DNA of 64,000 nucleotides from VRUE01 sp033856195 (lineage in GTDB: Bacteria > Actinomycetota > Thermoleophilia > Solirubrobacterales > 70-9). Shown piece after piece: positions 8,034 through 15,819 of this stretch. The stretch lies in NCBI GenBank assembly GCA_033856195.1, contig JAWVFL010000002.1, forward strand, positions 71,733 to 135,732, given 5' to 3'. The notes beneath the pieces were generated by a model. The model had not been told where the DNA came from. It was given only the letters and a program-made list of their open reading frames with translations, and ran no database searches. The translations under genes were made by a program, and so were the position numbers. Numbering within the stretch: the first letter of the stretch is position 1; every line of letters starts with the position of its first letter.

Positions 8034-8723
8034 GTGGCTTCAGGTAGACGCACGGCTAGGTTGAGCGAGCGGCTGCCAAGGGGCCGGCACGGGTTGCCGC
8101 GGGAGGCCGTGACGGAATCCCAGCGCAACCGCATCCTGCAGGCGATGATCGAGGTCGTCTCCGAGCGCGGCTACCCCGATACCCGGGTCGTCGATGTGAT
8201 CGGCGTCGCTGGCGTCTCACGCAAGACGTTCTACGAACTCTTCTCCAGCAAGGAGGACTGCTTCCTCGCCACCTACGACGTGCTGCTGGGAAACCTGCTC
8301 GGCGACACCGCTCGTGGCTTCGAGTCCAAGCCCGGCTCGCCCTGGGCTGAGCGCGTGGCCGGCGGGCTCGGCGAGCTGCTCAAACACCTGGCAGAGCACC
8401 CCGACGAGGCGCGCTTCGCGATCGTCGAGGTCCTCGCGGCCGGCCCGAAGGCGCTGGCCCGCCGCGACGCGGCGCTGCGCCAGTTCACCGGCTTCCTCGA
8501 CGCCGGCCGGGCGGAGACCTCGGTCGAGCTGCCGGGAATCACCTCGCTCTCGCTCGCCGGCGGCATCAACGAGCTGCTCTACAGCGAGATCCTGCATGGA
8601 GCCGCAACGCAGCTGCCGAGCCGCCTGCCCGACCTGATGTTCTGGATCACCCTGCCCTTCCTCGGGCCCGAGGGAGCCGCTGAGGAGCGCGAGCGGACCA
8701 GGCTCTCGATGCTGGAGAGTTAG
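8034..8723 (+). CDS. TetR-family transcriptional regulator
   Basis: A 229-residue regulator read from GTG at 8034. An N-terminal arm with LPRGRHGLPREAV precedes the DNA-binding domain: ILQAMIEVVSERGY, then VVDVIGVAGVSRKTFYELFSSKEDCFLATYD, a textbook TetR helix-turn-helix. The remaining helices form the ligand and dimer domain, with no recognisable ligand class. The same arm motif recurs in the TetR proteins at 45630 and 47706, pointing to a lineage subfamily. It lies divergent from the lipoprotein pair and upstream of a small secreted protein; either could be the target. Confidence 0.88.
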   Translation: MASGRRTARLSERLPRGRHGLPREAVTESQRNRILQAMIEVVSERGYPDTRVVDVIGVAGVSRKTFYELFSSKEDCFLATYDVLLGNLLGDTARGFESKPGSPWAERVAGGLGELLKHLAEHPDEARFAIVEVLAAGPKALARRDAALRQFTGFLDAGRAETSVELPGITSLSLAGGINELLYSEILHGAATQLPSRLPDLMFWITLPFLGPEGAAEERERTRLSMLES

Positions 8724-8873
8724 GCAGCGCACCTGTTAAGGCGCTCCTTTCTGTGAATGGCCGGGTTTATCTAGATTGGGATACTGATAATTTGGGCAAT
8801 GGAGGGAATGTCCAAGGCTTATCTATGGCCGGGGCTCTGAACGGCCAGGCCGCAAAGGAGAGAGAACGAGCAC

Positions 8874-9641
8874 ATGCGCAAGCGCTTGATTACGACACTG
8901 GCCCTGGGGGCGGTACTTGCCCTCGCGGCGGCCGGAATAGCTACAGCAGAGAAGCCCACCATCGTCCAGGCTGGGAACCTGAAGTTGACCCTGAACGGGA
9001 GCTTCAGCCCAAAGAAGCTGCCGAAGAGTGGGAAGGCCGCCCCGATCACGCTGAACGTCAGCGGCAAGATCGAGACGACCGACGGCACGCACGCGCCGGC
9101 CCTGAAAGAAGTCGTCGTCGAAACCGACAAGAACGGCTCGATCGATGTCAAGGGCTTGCCGACCTGCACCTCGGGGAAACTGCAGGCTCAGGACACCAGC
9201 CATGCGGAAGCGATCTGCAGGAAGGCGATCATCGGCAGCGGCATCACCAACGTCGAGGTCGAATTCCCCGAATCGAATCCGTTCATCGCGAAAAGTAAAT
9301 TGCTCGCCTTCAACGGTGGGACCAGCGGTGGTAAGACGACGATCTTCATCCACGCTTACCTGACCTCTCCGGTCTCGGCGGCGGTTGTCACCACGGTCAA
9401 AATCTCGAAAATCCACAACGGTCGCTACGGCACGAAATCGGTTGCTTCGGTGCCGAAGATCGCTGGTGGGTACGGCTCGGTAAAGGAATTTGCACTGACC
9501 TTCGACCGCGGCTACAAAAACACACCGTTCCTGTTTGCCAAGTGCCCCGACGGTCACCTCAACGCCAAGGCCACGTCCGTCTTCGCCGACGGCACGCGCC
9601 TGACGGGCACCTTCGTCCGCTCCTGCACCCCGAAGGGCTAA
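8874..9641 (+). CDS. Secreted protein of the recurrent ~260-residue family
   Basis: A 255-residue protein with a clear Sec signal peptide (MRKRLITTLALGAVLALAAA...ATAE). The mature part is beta-rich: GNLKLTLNGSFSPKKLP, a segment THAPALKEVVVETDKNG, GLPTC, a second Cys, LLAFNGG, TTIFIHAYLTSP, ISKIHNGRYGTK and a C-terminal SVFADGTRLTGTFVRSC. The same order of motifs appears in the proteins at 39352, 40137, 41913 and 63649, so this is a dispersed, diverged member. The conserved cysteines suggest disulfides outside the cell. AAAGGAGAGAG upstream of the ATG is a good ribosome binding site. I know no function for the family. Confidence 0.75.
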   Translation: MRKRLITTLALGAVLALAAAGIATAEKPTIVQAGNLKLTLNGSFSPKKLPKSGKAAPITLNVSGKIETTDGTHAPALKEVVVETDKNGSIDVKGLPTCTSGKLQAQDTSHAEAICRKAIIGSGITNVEVEFPESNPFIAKSKLLAFNGGTSGGKTTIFIHAYLTSPVSAAVVTTVKISKIHNGRYGTKSVASVPKIAGGYGSVKEFALTFDRGYKNTPFLFAKCPDGHLNAKATSVFADGTRLTGTFVRSCTPKG

Positions 9642-9680
9642 GAAGCGCATCACGCTTTAATCAGGACGAAAAAGGGGAAG

Positions 9681-9705
9681 AAAGGGCGGCCATGGGCCGC
9701 CCTTT
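9681..9705. terminator. Bidirectional intrinsic terminator
   Basis: AAAGGGCGGCC-atg-GGCCGCCCTTT is an 11-bp perfect hairpin with a three-base loop. An A-rich stretch lies on one side and a T-rich stretch on the other. It sits between two convergent genes (8874-9641 and 9713-10435), so it can terminate both. Confidence 0.85.
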
Positions 9706-9712
9706 CTTTGCC

Positions 9713-10435
9713 CTAGTCCCGCGGATCGATCAGGTCGGCCGGGGCGGGTGGGATCAAGCCCTCCGCTTCGCGCCGCCGCTCGCCGCGCCTGAGCATTCTC
9801 TGGGTGAGGATCGCGATGCTGAGGATCGCGGTGGCGCCGAGACTCAACTGAACGCTGAGCAGGCCCTGGCGAGTCCAGTAGACGTCGCGCAGATCGAGCA
9901 GGAGCGCCGCCTCGTCGAAGGTCAGCCCCATGCCGATGCCGGTCGTGACCGCGAGCCGCTCTTCGAGCGCCGCGTCGTCGGTCAGCAGCGCCGTCGTCCC
10001 AGAGGCGAAGGCGAGCACGATGCCGGGCACGAAGTGGTGGATGTGGCGGCCGCCGACGCTGACGTTGCGGAACGGCCACCACTCGTCGCGGATGCCCAGG
10101 GTCGAGAGGCGCACCAGCGCGAAGGAGCCGAGGAAGCCGGCAAGCAAGTTGAAGAGGACGGTTTCGGAGCGCGGCGCCTCGTCGTAGCCGCCCACCGCGA
10201 CGCTGACCGTGTCGAGTGCGGCGGCCGGCGCCGCCTCGACCAGCCCCTCGCCGTCGGCCTCCTGGTGGGAGCGGCGCTGCAGCATGCGGCCGAACTGTCC
10301 GGCCAGGACGACGCCCGCACCGCCCAGCGCGACAGCGGCGAGCCCGACGGTGGCGCGCTCGGAATGGCCCCAGCCGAGCCTGGTCCTGGCCTTGGCGCGC
10401 CGGGTCAGGCGAGTCGGCAAGCGCGGCGAACCCAT
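9713..10435 (-). CDS. Conserved membrane protein with RHIHH motif
   Basis: A 240-residue integral membrane protein. Hydrophobic segments occur around VGLAAVALGGAGVVLAGQF, ETVLFNLLAGFLGSFALVRL, the region after GGRHIHHFVPGIVLAFAS, and LLSVQLSLGATAILSIAILT. The cluster GGRHIHHF resembles the histidine-rich motifs of small conserved actinobacterial membrane proteins of unknown function and could bind metal. It is the last gene on this strand after rplI, 22 bases beyond that stop, so it may be read through from the ribosomal operon. No enzymatic role can be assigned. Confidence 0.65.
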   Translation of the reverse strand: MGSPRLPTRLTRRAKARTRLGWGHSERATVGLAAVALGGAGVVLAGQFGRMLQRRSHQEADGEGLVEAAPAAALDTVSVAVGGYDEAPRSETVLFNLLAGFLGSFALVRLSTLGIRDEWWPFRNVSVGGRHIHHFVPGIVLAFASGTTALLTDDAALEERLAVTTGIGMGLTFDEAALLLDLRDVYWTRQGLLSVQLSLGATAILSIAILTQRMLRRGERRREAEGLIPPAPADLIDPRD

Positions 10436-10457
10436 GCCCCGCAGCCTAGCGTCGGGT

Positions 10458-10910
10458 TCAGCGTTCCTCGGTGACGATCGTCTTCACCGTGGCGACGGCG
10501 CCGTCGGCGAGCTCGATCTCGACCATGTGGGTGCCGATCTCACGGATCGGCTGCTCGAGGCGGACCTTGCGCCGGTCGATGCGCAGGTCGCGAGCGTCCT
10601 GGATCGCGTCGGCGATCTCCTTCGCGCCCACGGAGCCGAAGAGCTTGCCGTCCTCGCCAGCACGCTGGTAGATCGTCAGAACGGTCTTGGAGAGCAGCGA
10701 GGCCGCCTGCTCTTCCCGCTCGGAGCGGGCTTTCTCGGCTTTCTCAGCCGCGGCACGCCGCCGCTGGGCCTCCTCCAGCGCCCCCGCGGTGGCTGCCGCC
10801 GCCAGTTTGCGCGGGATCAGGTAGTTGCGCAGGTAGCCGGGGGATACGTCAACCGGATCGCCGCGCTGGCCGAGCTGCTCGACGTCCTCGAGCAGGATCG
10901 CCTGCGTCAT
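10458..10910 (-). CDS. rplI: 50S ribosomal protein L9
   Basis: A 150-residue L9. The N-terminal rRNA-binding domain is typical: AILLEDVEQLGQRGDPVDVSPGYLRNYLIPRKLA, followed by a long Ala/Glu/Arg helix and the C-terminal domain with KLFGSVGAKEIADAI. The start codon overlaps the rpsR stop as TGATG, indicating translational coupling. It is the fourth gene of the rpsF-ssb-rpsR-rplI operon. Confidence 0.97.
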   Translation of the reverse strand: MTQAILLEDVEQLGQRGDPVDVSPGYLRNYLIPRKLAAAATAGALEEAQRRRAAAEKAEKARSEREEQAASLLSKTVLTIYQRAGEDGKLFGSVGAKEIADAIQDARDLRIDRRKVRLEQPIREIGTHMVEIELADGAVATVKTIVTEER

Positions 10911-11173
10911 CAGCGCTCTCCGACGTAAGGCAGGAGAGCGATCTCACGGGCGCGCTTCACCGCCACCGAGAGCTGGCGCTGGTGCTTGCGCGAGAGGCCG
11001 GTGACCCGGCGTCCCCGCGTCTTCCCCTTGTCGGAGAGGAAGCGGCGCAGCAGGTTGAGGTCCTTGTAGTCGACCGCCTCGGAGTTGATCCGGGTGTATT
11101 TGCGCGGCCGAGCGCGGTCGTCGCGACGACCGCGCCTGGGCGTTGATGAGGTTGCGTCTTTAGTCCTAGCCAT
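10910..11173 (-). CDS. rpsR: 30S ribosomal protein S18
   Basis: From the ATG at 11173 the product is 87 residues, a usual length for S18; the frame stays open upstream for 13 codons that do not resemble the family. Diagnostic sequences are YKDLNLLRRFLSDKGK and the C-terminal RRVTGLSRKHQRQLSVAVKRAREIA, with the basic N-terminal extension common in actinobacteria. The cysteine pairs of zinc-type S18 (C+ form) are absent, so this is the zinc-independent form. Located between ssb and rplI. Confidence 0.96.
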   Translation of the reverse strand: MARTKDATSSTPRRGRRDDRARPRKYTRINSEAVDYKDLNLLRRFLSDKGKTRGRRVTGLSRKHQRQLSVAVKRAREIALLPYVGER

Positions 11174-11302
11174 GCGGGTTCGGAATCCTACAGACCTGCC
11201 GACGGCGAACACTGCGCGGTGCGGCGTCCTCAGTCGCTCACGTGCAGAGCACGCATCGCTCCCTGCGTCCTTGCCCCGCTTGGTCCGTCGCCGGCGGGCA
11301 GG

Positions 11303-11782
11303 CTAAAAGGGGATGTCGTCGTCCCCGCCACCGCCACCGCCAGCTGCCGCGCCGGCGAAGTCGGAGGAGTCGGCCGGTACGTCGCTGCTGGGACTGAAGC
11401 CACCGCCTTCGCCACCGCCACCCCCGTTGCCCGAGCCATCGCGGGAGCCGAGGAACTGCACCGAGTTGGCGATGATCTCGACGCTCTGGCGTTTGCCGCC
11501 CCCGTCTTTTGCCTCCCACTCGCGCCAGTCGAGGCGACCTTCGACCGCGACCGGCCGACCCTTGGCGAGGTAGTTGGCGCAGTTCTCGCCCTGGGCGCCC
11601 CAGACGGTGACGTCGAAGTAGTTGGGCTTGTCCACCCATTCGCCCGTCTGACCGTCCTTGCGACGGCTGTTGACCGCCACGCGCAGCTTGCAGACCGAGG
11701 TTCCGCCCGGCGTGCTGCGCAGCTCCGGATCGCGGGTCAGGTTTCCGGTGATGACCACCACGTTCACGTTCGACGCTGCCAC
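11303..11782 (-). CDS. ssb: Single-stranded DNA-binding protein
   Basis: About 159 residues from GTG at 11782, chosen over a TTG three codons earlier because the AGAGGAG box is then nine bases away. The OB-fold shows VVITGNLTRDPELRSTPGG, VAVNSRRKDGQTGEW and YFDVTVWGAQGENCANYL. A Gly/Ser-rich linker follows, ending in the acidic tip DDDIPF that recruits repair and replication partners. It lies between rpsF and rpsR, the common bacterial arrangement. Confidence 0.96.
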   Translation of the reverse strand: MAASNVNVVVITGNLTRDPELRSTPGGTSVCKLRVAVNSRRKDGQTGEWVDKPNYFDVTVWGAQGENCANYLAKGRPVAVEGRLDWREWEAKDGGGKRQSVEIIANSVQFLGSRDGSGNGGGGGEGGGFSPSSDVPADSSDFAGAAAGGGGGGDDDIPF

Positions 11783-11879
11783 GGCTCTCAACTCCTCTGG
11801 ATCGTTGTCTGGAGTCCAGTCTAAGAGCGTCGGCGGCGCGACTCACCCCTTCGCCCCCGCAATCTGCGCAGGAAACCGA

Positions 11880-12389
11880 CTACTCGTCGGCGGCGACGGG
11901 AACGTCGGCGCTCTCGGGAGCGCTCTCAGCCGGCTCGGCGGCCGATTCGGCCGGCTCAGCGGCGGCCGGCTCAGCTGACTCGGCGGCGACAGCAGCGCGG
12001 GGATCGCCCTGAGGGCCGCGGTCGCCGCGATCGCCGCGATCGCGTGAGGCGCCGGCGGCCGGGGCAGCGACTGCGGGCGGCACCAATACAGGTGAGTCCA
12101 CGTCGACTTTGAAGATGCGGAAGCGCAGCACGCCGTCGGCGATCTTCAAGTTGTGGTTGAGCTCGTCGAGCAGCTCCGTGGGGGCCTCGAAGCGGAACCA
12201 GCGGTAATCGGCCTCGTTGCGCAGCTCGATCTCGTAGGCCATCTTGCGCAGACCCCATTTGTTCTCATGCTTGAGCGTCCCTTTGCCCTCGATCCGTGAT
12301 TTCACGTCTTGGGCAAGCACGTCGCGACCGGCCTCGTCGGGACCTGGGTCAAGCATGAGGACCAACTCGTATTCGCGTGGGACTGCCAA
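11880..12389 (-). CDS. rpsF: 30S ribosomal protein S6 with Ala/Glu-rich tail
   Basis: A 169-residue S6, longer than the usual ~95-100. The S6 fold covers roughly the first 100 residues (YELVLMLDPGPDE, KWGLRKMAYEIELRNEADYRWFRFEAP, LNHNLKIADGVLRF). The remainder is an Arg/Asp-Gly-rich spacer and repeats of the type AEPAESAAEPAESA, likely disordered and acidic. First gene of the ribosomal operon; the tail length is likely to vary between relatives. Confidence 0.94.
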   Translation of the reverse strand: MAVPREYELVLMLDPGPDEAGRDVLAQDVKSRIEGKGTLKHENKWGLRKMAYEIELRNEADYRWFRFEAPTELLDELNHNLKIADGVLRFRIFKVDVDSPVLVPPAVAAPAAGASRDRGDRGDRGPQGDPRAAVAAESAEPAAAEPAESAAEPAESAPESADVPVAADE

Positions 12390-12407
12390 AGCGGCGAGGG
12401 ACTATAG

Positions 12408-12857
12408 CTAGTGCGGCGCAAACTCCATGGACCCGTCGTCGGGCGGAACTGGGGCGGGGACTGGTTCTGGGGAGGGGACCGGAACGGGTTCCGGTGAAGG
12501 GACGGGCGGATAGGCGGGCGGGTCCTGCCGTCGGGTTGGGGTACTCGGCTTGCGCTGCGCGCTTCTTCGGGCGCCGGGACCTCGCGCCCTTCGGGACGAA
12601 GCTTTGCCCTCAGAAGCCTCCGCGCGGCGCCGACCACCCCAACCCGACACCACCCGCCCGAGATTCCGCACAGCCCGCTTCCTCGGAGCCGGCTTCGGGA
12701 CAGCAGAAGCTTCCACTCGTGGCAGACCAACGTCGGCAGGTAGAGGAGGTGGCGCCGGCGGTGTCAGCAAGCTTGGGGCAACCCGCAGCGCCAGGAGGAT
12801 TCCAGCTGCGGCAAGGAGCACCACCCCAGCTTGAGACCACCGAATTCGGACACGCAT
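12408..12857 (-). CDS. Single-pass membrane protein with Pro-rich exterior
   Basis: From ATG at 12857 the product is about 149 residues: a short basic N-terminus, one transmembrane helix (AGVVLLAAAGILLALRVA), a Pro-rich stretch, a basic middle and a C-terminal tract of repeating PSPEPVPVP. A longer reading from 13010 exists but its N-terminus would be translated from the inverted-repeat element at 12907-13016, so I reject it. Low-complexity composition makes the coding call less certain. No function recognised. Confidence 0.5.
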   Translation of the reverse strand: MRVRIRWSQAGVVLLAAAGILLALRVAPSLLTPPAPPPLPADVGLPRVEASAVPKPAPRKRAVRNLGRVVSGWGGRRRAEASEGKASSRRARGPGARRSAQRKPSTPTRRQDPPAYPPVPSPEPVPVPSPEPVPAPVPPDDGSMEFAPH

Positions 12858-12906
12858 CCCAGCACAAGCCCTCAACCCTGGGATGTCTCCCCCGAAACGA
12901 TGGCTG

Positions 12907-13016
12907 GACGGGTTGGGCACCCCTCCGAACGGCTTGTACTTTTTCGGCAATCCAACCTCGGACGGCCCCAGCCGCCCCACCGAAAATGTTGAGAGAGGAG
13001 GGGTGCCCAACCCGTC
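12907..13016. repeat. Long inverted-repeat element, copy A of a family with conserved core
   Basis: Arms of 20 perfectly complementary bases at 12907-12926 and 12997-13016 flank a 70-base interior. Read on the reverse strand, the interior contains CTCAACATTTTCGGTGG, CCGTCCGAG and ATTGCCGAAAAAGTACAAGC in that order. The same three blocks with the same spacing occur in copy B at 24838-24945. The element lies between a small membrane protein gene and otsA, close to the otsA start. Confidence 0.8.
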
Positions 13017-13068
13017 TCACCACCAACCTTTTGCGTGAGCAAACGAGGGGTCTGGGTAGTCTGAGCCC

Positions 13069-14532
13069 GTGCCCGAATCCGACCCACTGATCATCGTCTC
13101 GAACAGGGGCCCCGCCCAGTTCGAACTAGACGAGTCCGGCGAGCGGACCGTCCAGCGCGGCGGCGGCGGCCTGGTGACAGCCCTCTCGGGCCTGGTCTCC
13201 CACCGCGACGCCCTCTGGATCGCCTCGGCGATGACCGACGAGGACGTCGTCGTCAGCGAGGAGCGGGGCGGCCCGGTCGAGCTTTCGATCGACGGCATCG
13301 ACTACCGCGTGCTGCTGGTCGGCTCTGACGCCGAAGCCTACGACCGCTTCTACAACATCATCGCCAACCCGATCCTCTGGTTCATCCAGCACTACCTCTG
13401 GGATCTCTCCAACGCGCCCGACATCCGCCAAGAGGAGCTCGACGCCTGGGACTTCGGCTACCAGGCGGTCAACCGCGACATCGCCAACGCCGTGCTGGGC
13501 CAGATCGAGGGTCGCGAGCGGCCGCTGGTGATGCTGCACGACTATCACCTCTATACGGCCCCAGGGATGATCCGGGAAGCCCGCCCCGACGCCTTCCTGC
13601 ACCACTTCGTCCACATCCCCTGGTCCCAGCCCGACAGCTGGCGCATCCTGCCGGGACGGATCCGCGAGGCGCTCTTCCGCGGCATGCTCGCCAACGACAT
13701 CATCGGCTTCCACACGCACGCCTACTGCATCAACTTCATCCGCTGCTGCGACGAACTGCTCGAGGTCGACGTCGACTACGAGCAGGGGATCGTGCGGCAT
13801 GCGGGCGGCGAGACCCACACCCGCGCCTACCCCCTCTCGATCGATGCCGAACGGCTGCGCCGAGCGGCCGAAACACCGGAGGTTGCGGCGGCCGAGCGCG
13901 AGGTGCTGGAGCGCCGGCGCAAGCACCTGATCATCCGCGTCGACCGCGCCGATCTCTCCAAGAACGTCCTGCGCGGCTTCACCGCTTTCGACGTCTTCCT
14001 CACCCAGCACCCGGAGTTCCGCGAACAGGTCACCTTCATCGCCCACCTGCAGCCCTCGCGCCAGGACGTGCCCGAGTACGCCGAGTACCTGGAGCGGATC
14101 GAGGCTCTCGTCGCCGTCGTCAACCACAGCCACGGCACCACCGACTGGATGCCGATCGACCTGAAGATCTACGAGAACTTCTACGACGCGGTCGCCCGCT
14201 ACAAGCACTTCGACCTGCTGATGGTCAACTCGCTCTTCGACGGCATGAACCTGGTCGCCAAGGAGGCGCCCGCGGTCAACACCCGCGACGGCGTGCTGAT
14301 GCTCTCCGAGAACACCGGCTCCCACGAGGAGCTCTCCGACTGCACTCTCACGGTCAACCCCTTCGACATCCAGGAGCAGGCCGACGCGATCTACCGCGCC
14401 CTGACCATGGACCCCGAGGAGCGCCGCCTGCGCGCCCAGCACCTCAAGGAGCTGGTCTTCGCGCGCAACCCCGGCGACTGGGTCGACGATCAGCTGAAAG
14501 ACATCGCCGAGCTGCGCGAGGCAGTCGCCTAG
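13069..14532 (+). CDS. otsA: Trehalose-6-phosphate synthase (GT20)
   Basis: A 487-residue glucosyltransferase transferring glucose from a nucleotide sugar to glucose-6-phosphate. Family hallmarks are IIVSNRGPAQF at the N-terminus, the glycine loop RGGGGLVTAL, LHDYHLYTAPGMIR, HIPWSQPD, GFHTHAYCINF, RVDRADLSKNVLRGF with the phosphate-binding Arg/Lys, and the nucleotide-site FDGMNLVAKE and LMLSENTGSHEEL. Read from GTG at 13069. No otsB phosphatase is adjacent. The next gene, only 12 bases away and convergent, encodes TreT, a second trehalose-forming enzyme. Trehalose acts as osmoprotectant and reserve. Confidence 0.93.
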   Translation: MPESDPLIIVSNRGPAQFELDESGERTVQRGGGGLVTALSGLVSHRDALWIASAMTDEDVVVSEERGGPVELSIDGIDYRVLLVGSDAEAYDRFYNIIANPILWFIQHYLWDLSNAPDIRQEELDAWDFGYQAVNRDIANAVLGQIEGRERPLVMLHDYHLYTAPGMIREARPDAFLHHFVHIPWSQPDSWRILPGRIREALFRGMLANDIIGFHTHAYCINFIRCCDELLEVDVDYEQGIVRHAGGETHTRAYPLSIDAERLRRAAETPEVAAAEREVLERRRKHLIIRVDRADLSKNVLRGFTAFDVFLTQHPEFREQVTFIAHLQPSRQDVPEYAEYLERIEALVAVVNHSHGTTDWMPIDLKIYENFYDAVARYKHFDLLMVNSLFDGMNLVAKEAPAVNTRDGVLMLSENTGSHEELSDCTLTVNPFDIQEQADAIYRALTMDPEERRLRAQHLKELVFARNPGDWVDDQLKDIAELREAVA

Positions 14533-14544
14533 CGGGGGACCCGC

Positions 14545-15783
14545 TCAGGTGTCGAGCTCGGCCAGCAGCTCGACCCAGTCGCGCAGCAGGCGTGGCGAGA
14601 GAAAGTGGTGGCGGGCGTGTTCCTTGCCGGCGCGGCCGAGCCGCTTGCCCAGCTCGGGGTCGGCGAGGATCTCCAGGCAGCGCTGCGCGCACTGCTCGGA
14701 TGAGTCGACCAGGAAGCCGGTCTCGCCGTCGGTGATCTGCAGCGGGATGCCGCCGACGTTGCCGGCGACCGTCGGCCGCCCCTTCCAGAGCGCCTCGGTG
14801 ACCGTCAGGCCGAAGCCCTCGCGGATCGACTTCTGCAGGCAGACGTCGGACTGCGACTGGAAGGCGTTGACCTCGATCGCGCCGACGTTGTTGAGGTTGT
14901 TGAGGATCTTGATGTCTTCGTCGCCTTCGGCGTACTCGAAGGTGTGCTGGAAGAACTCCCAGCCCTCCGGGTCGTCGGTGGCCATCGAGCCGACCAGGGC
15001 CAGCTGCACCTCGGGCATCTGCTCGTGGACGATCCGGTAGGCGTCGATCACGCCCATCGGGTCCTTCCAGGGATCGAAGCGCGAGACCTGGGTCAGCAGC
15101 GGCCGGTCGACGTCGATGCCGAACTGGCGGGCGACGAAGGCGGCGTCGTCGGGCGAGAAGGCCATGTTCTTCGGCGAGAGCGGGTCGATCGCCGGCGGGA
15201 TGATCTTCACCCCGTTGTGCCCGTTGACCCCTTTCGGCACGTAGGTGGGCAGGTGCCAGACGGTTGCGTCGTATTCCTCGATCATCGGCAGCAGGCGGGC
15301 GATCGGCTCCGGGTTGGGCTCGGAGAGGTCGATGTGGCAGCGCCAGATCCAGTTGCGGCTCTTCTCCCTGGCGCCGCGGCGCAGGCCGATCGGCTGCGGG
15401 TCGTGGACGATGATCGTGTCCCACTCGCCTTCGAGCCCCTCGGCGTTGATCTTGTTTATCTCGTCGAAGACCTGCCACTGCTCGGCGCTCAGCGTCTCCT
15501 CCGCCCCTTGCAGCGAGTTGTGGAGGAGCTTGGTCGCGTTGAAGAACTCCTCTTTGCCGAAGATCACGTGCCAGTGGGCGTCGATGCCGATGTCGCGCAT
15601 CAGCGGCACGATCGTGTAGAGGATCTCCGAGACGCCGCCACCGAAGGCCGTGGCGCTGACGTGCAGGACGCGGTGCCCCTTCATCGGCTCCGCCAGCTCG
15701 CGAATCCGTTCGATCGTCTCCTTGCCGGCGATATGGGTGTAGTCGGCGAGGGACTTCTGACCTAGGGTGACTTCCTGAAGCAT
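14545..15783 (-). CDS. treT: Trehalose glycosyltransferring synthase (GT4, TreT type)
   Basis: A 412-residue GT4 retaining glycosyltransferase. The N-terminal part with HVSATAFGGGVSEILYTIVPLMRDIGIDAHW and the C-terminal nucleotide-binding half with TQVSRFDPWKDPMGVIDAY and QKSIREGFGLTVTEALWKG (the E-x7-E motif) match the TreT family of archaea and actinobacteria, which makes trehalose from a nucleotide-glucose and glucose reversibly. Length fits TreT exactly. It faces otsA tail to tail. The ATG at 15783 starts a sequence without signal peptide, so the enzyme is cytoplasmic. Confidence 0.87.
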   Translation of the reverse strand: MLQEVTLGQKSLADYTHIAGKETIERIRELAEPMKGHRVLHVSATAFGGGVSEILYTIVPLMRDIGIDAHWHVIFGKEEFFNATKLLHNSLQGAEETLSAEQWQVFDEINKINAEGLEGEWDTIIVHDPQPIGLRRGAREKSRNWIWRCHIDLSEPNPEPIARLLPMIEEYDATVWHLPTYVPKGVNGHNGVKIIPPAIDPLSPKNMAFSPDDAAFVARQFGIDVDRPLLTQVSRFDPWKDPMGVIDAYRIVHEQMPEVQLALVGSMATDDPEGWEFFQHTFEYAEGDEDIKILNNLNNVGAIEVNAFQSQSDVCLQKSIREGFGLTVTEALWKGRPTVAGNVGGIPLQITDGETGFLVDSSEQCAQRCLEILADPELGKRLGRAGKEHARHHFLSPRLLRDWVELLAELDT

Positions 15784-15819
15784 CCGGGATTTCTACATCG
15801 CCCGGCGGTCGCTTGCTCT

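Noticed and set aside
9542..10474. Forward-strand open frame overlapping the RHIHH membrane protein
   Set aside because: It crosses a strong terminator and has no domain; the reverse-strand frame shows coherent membrane segments.
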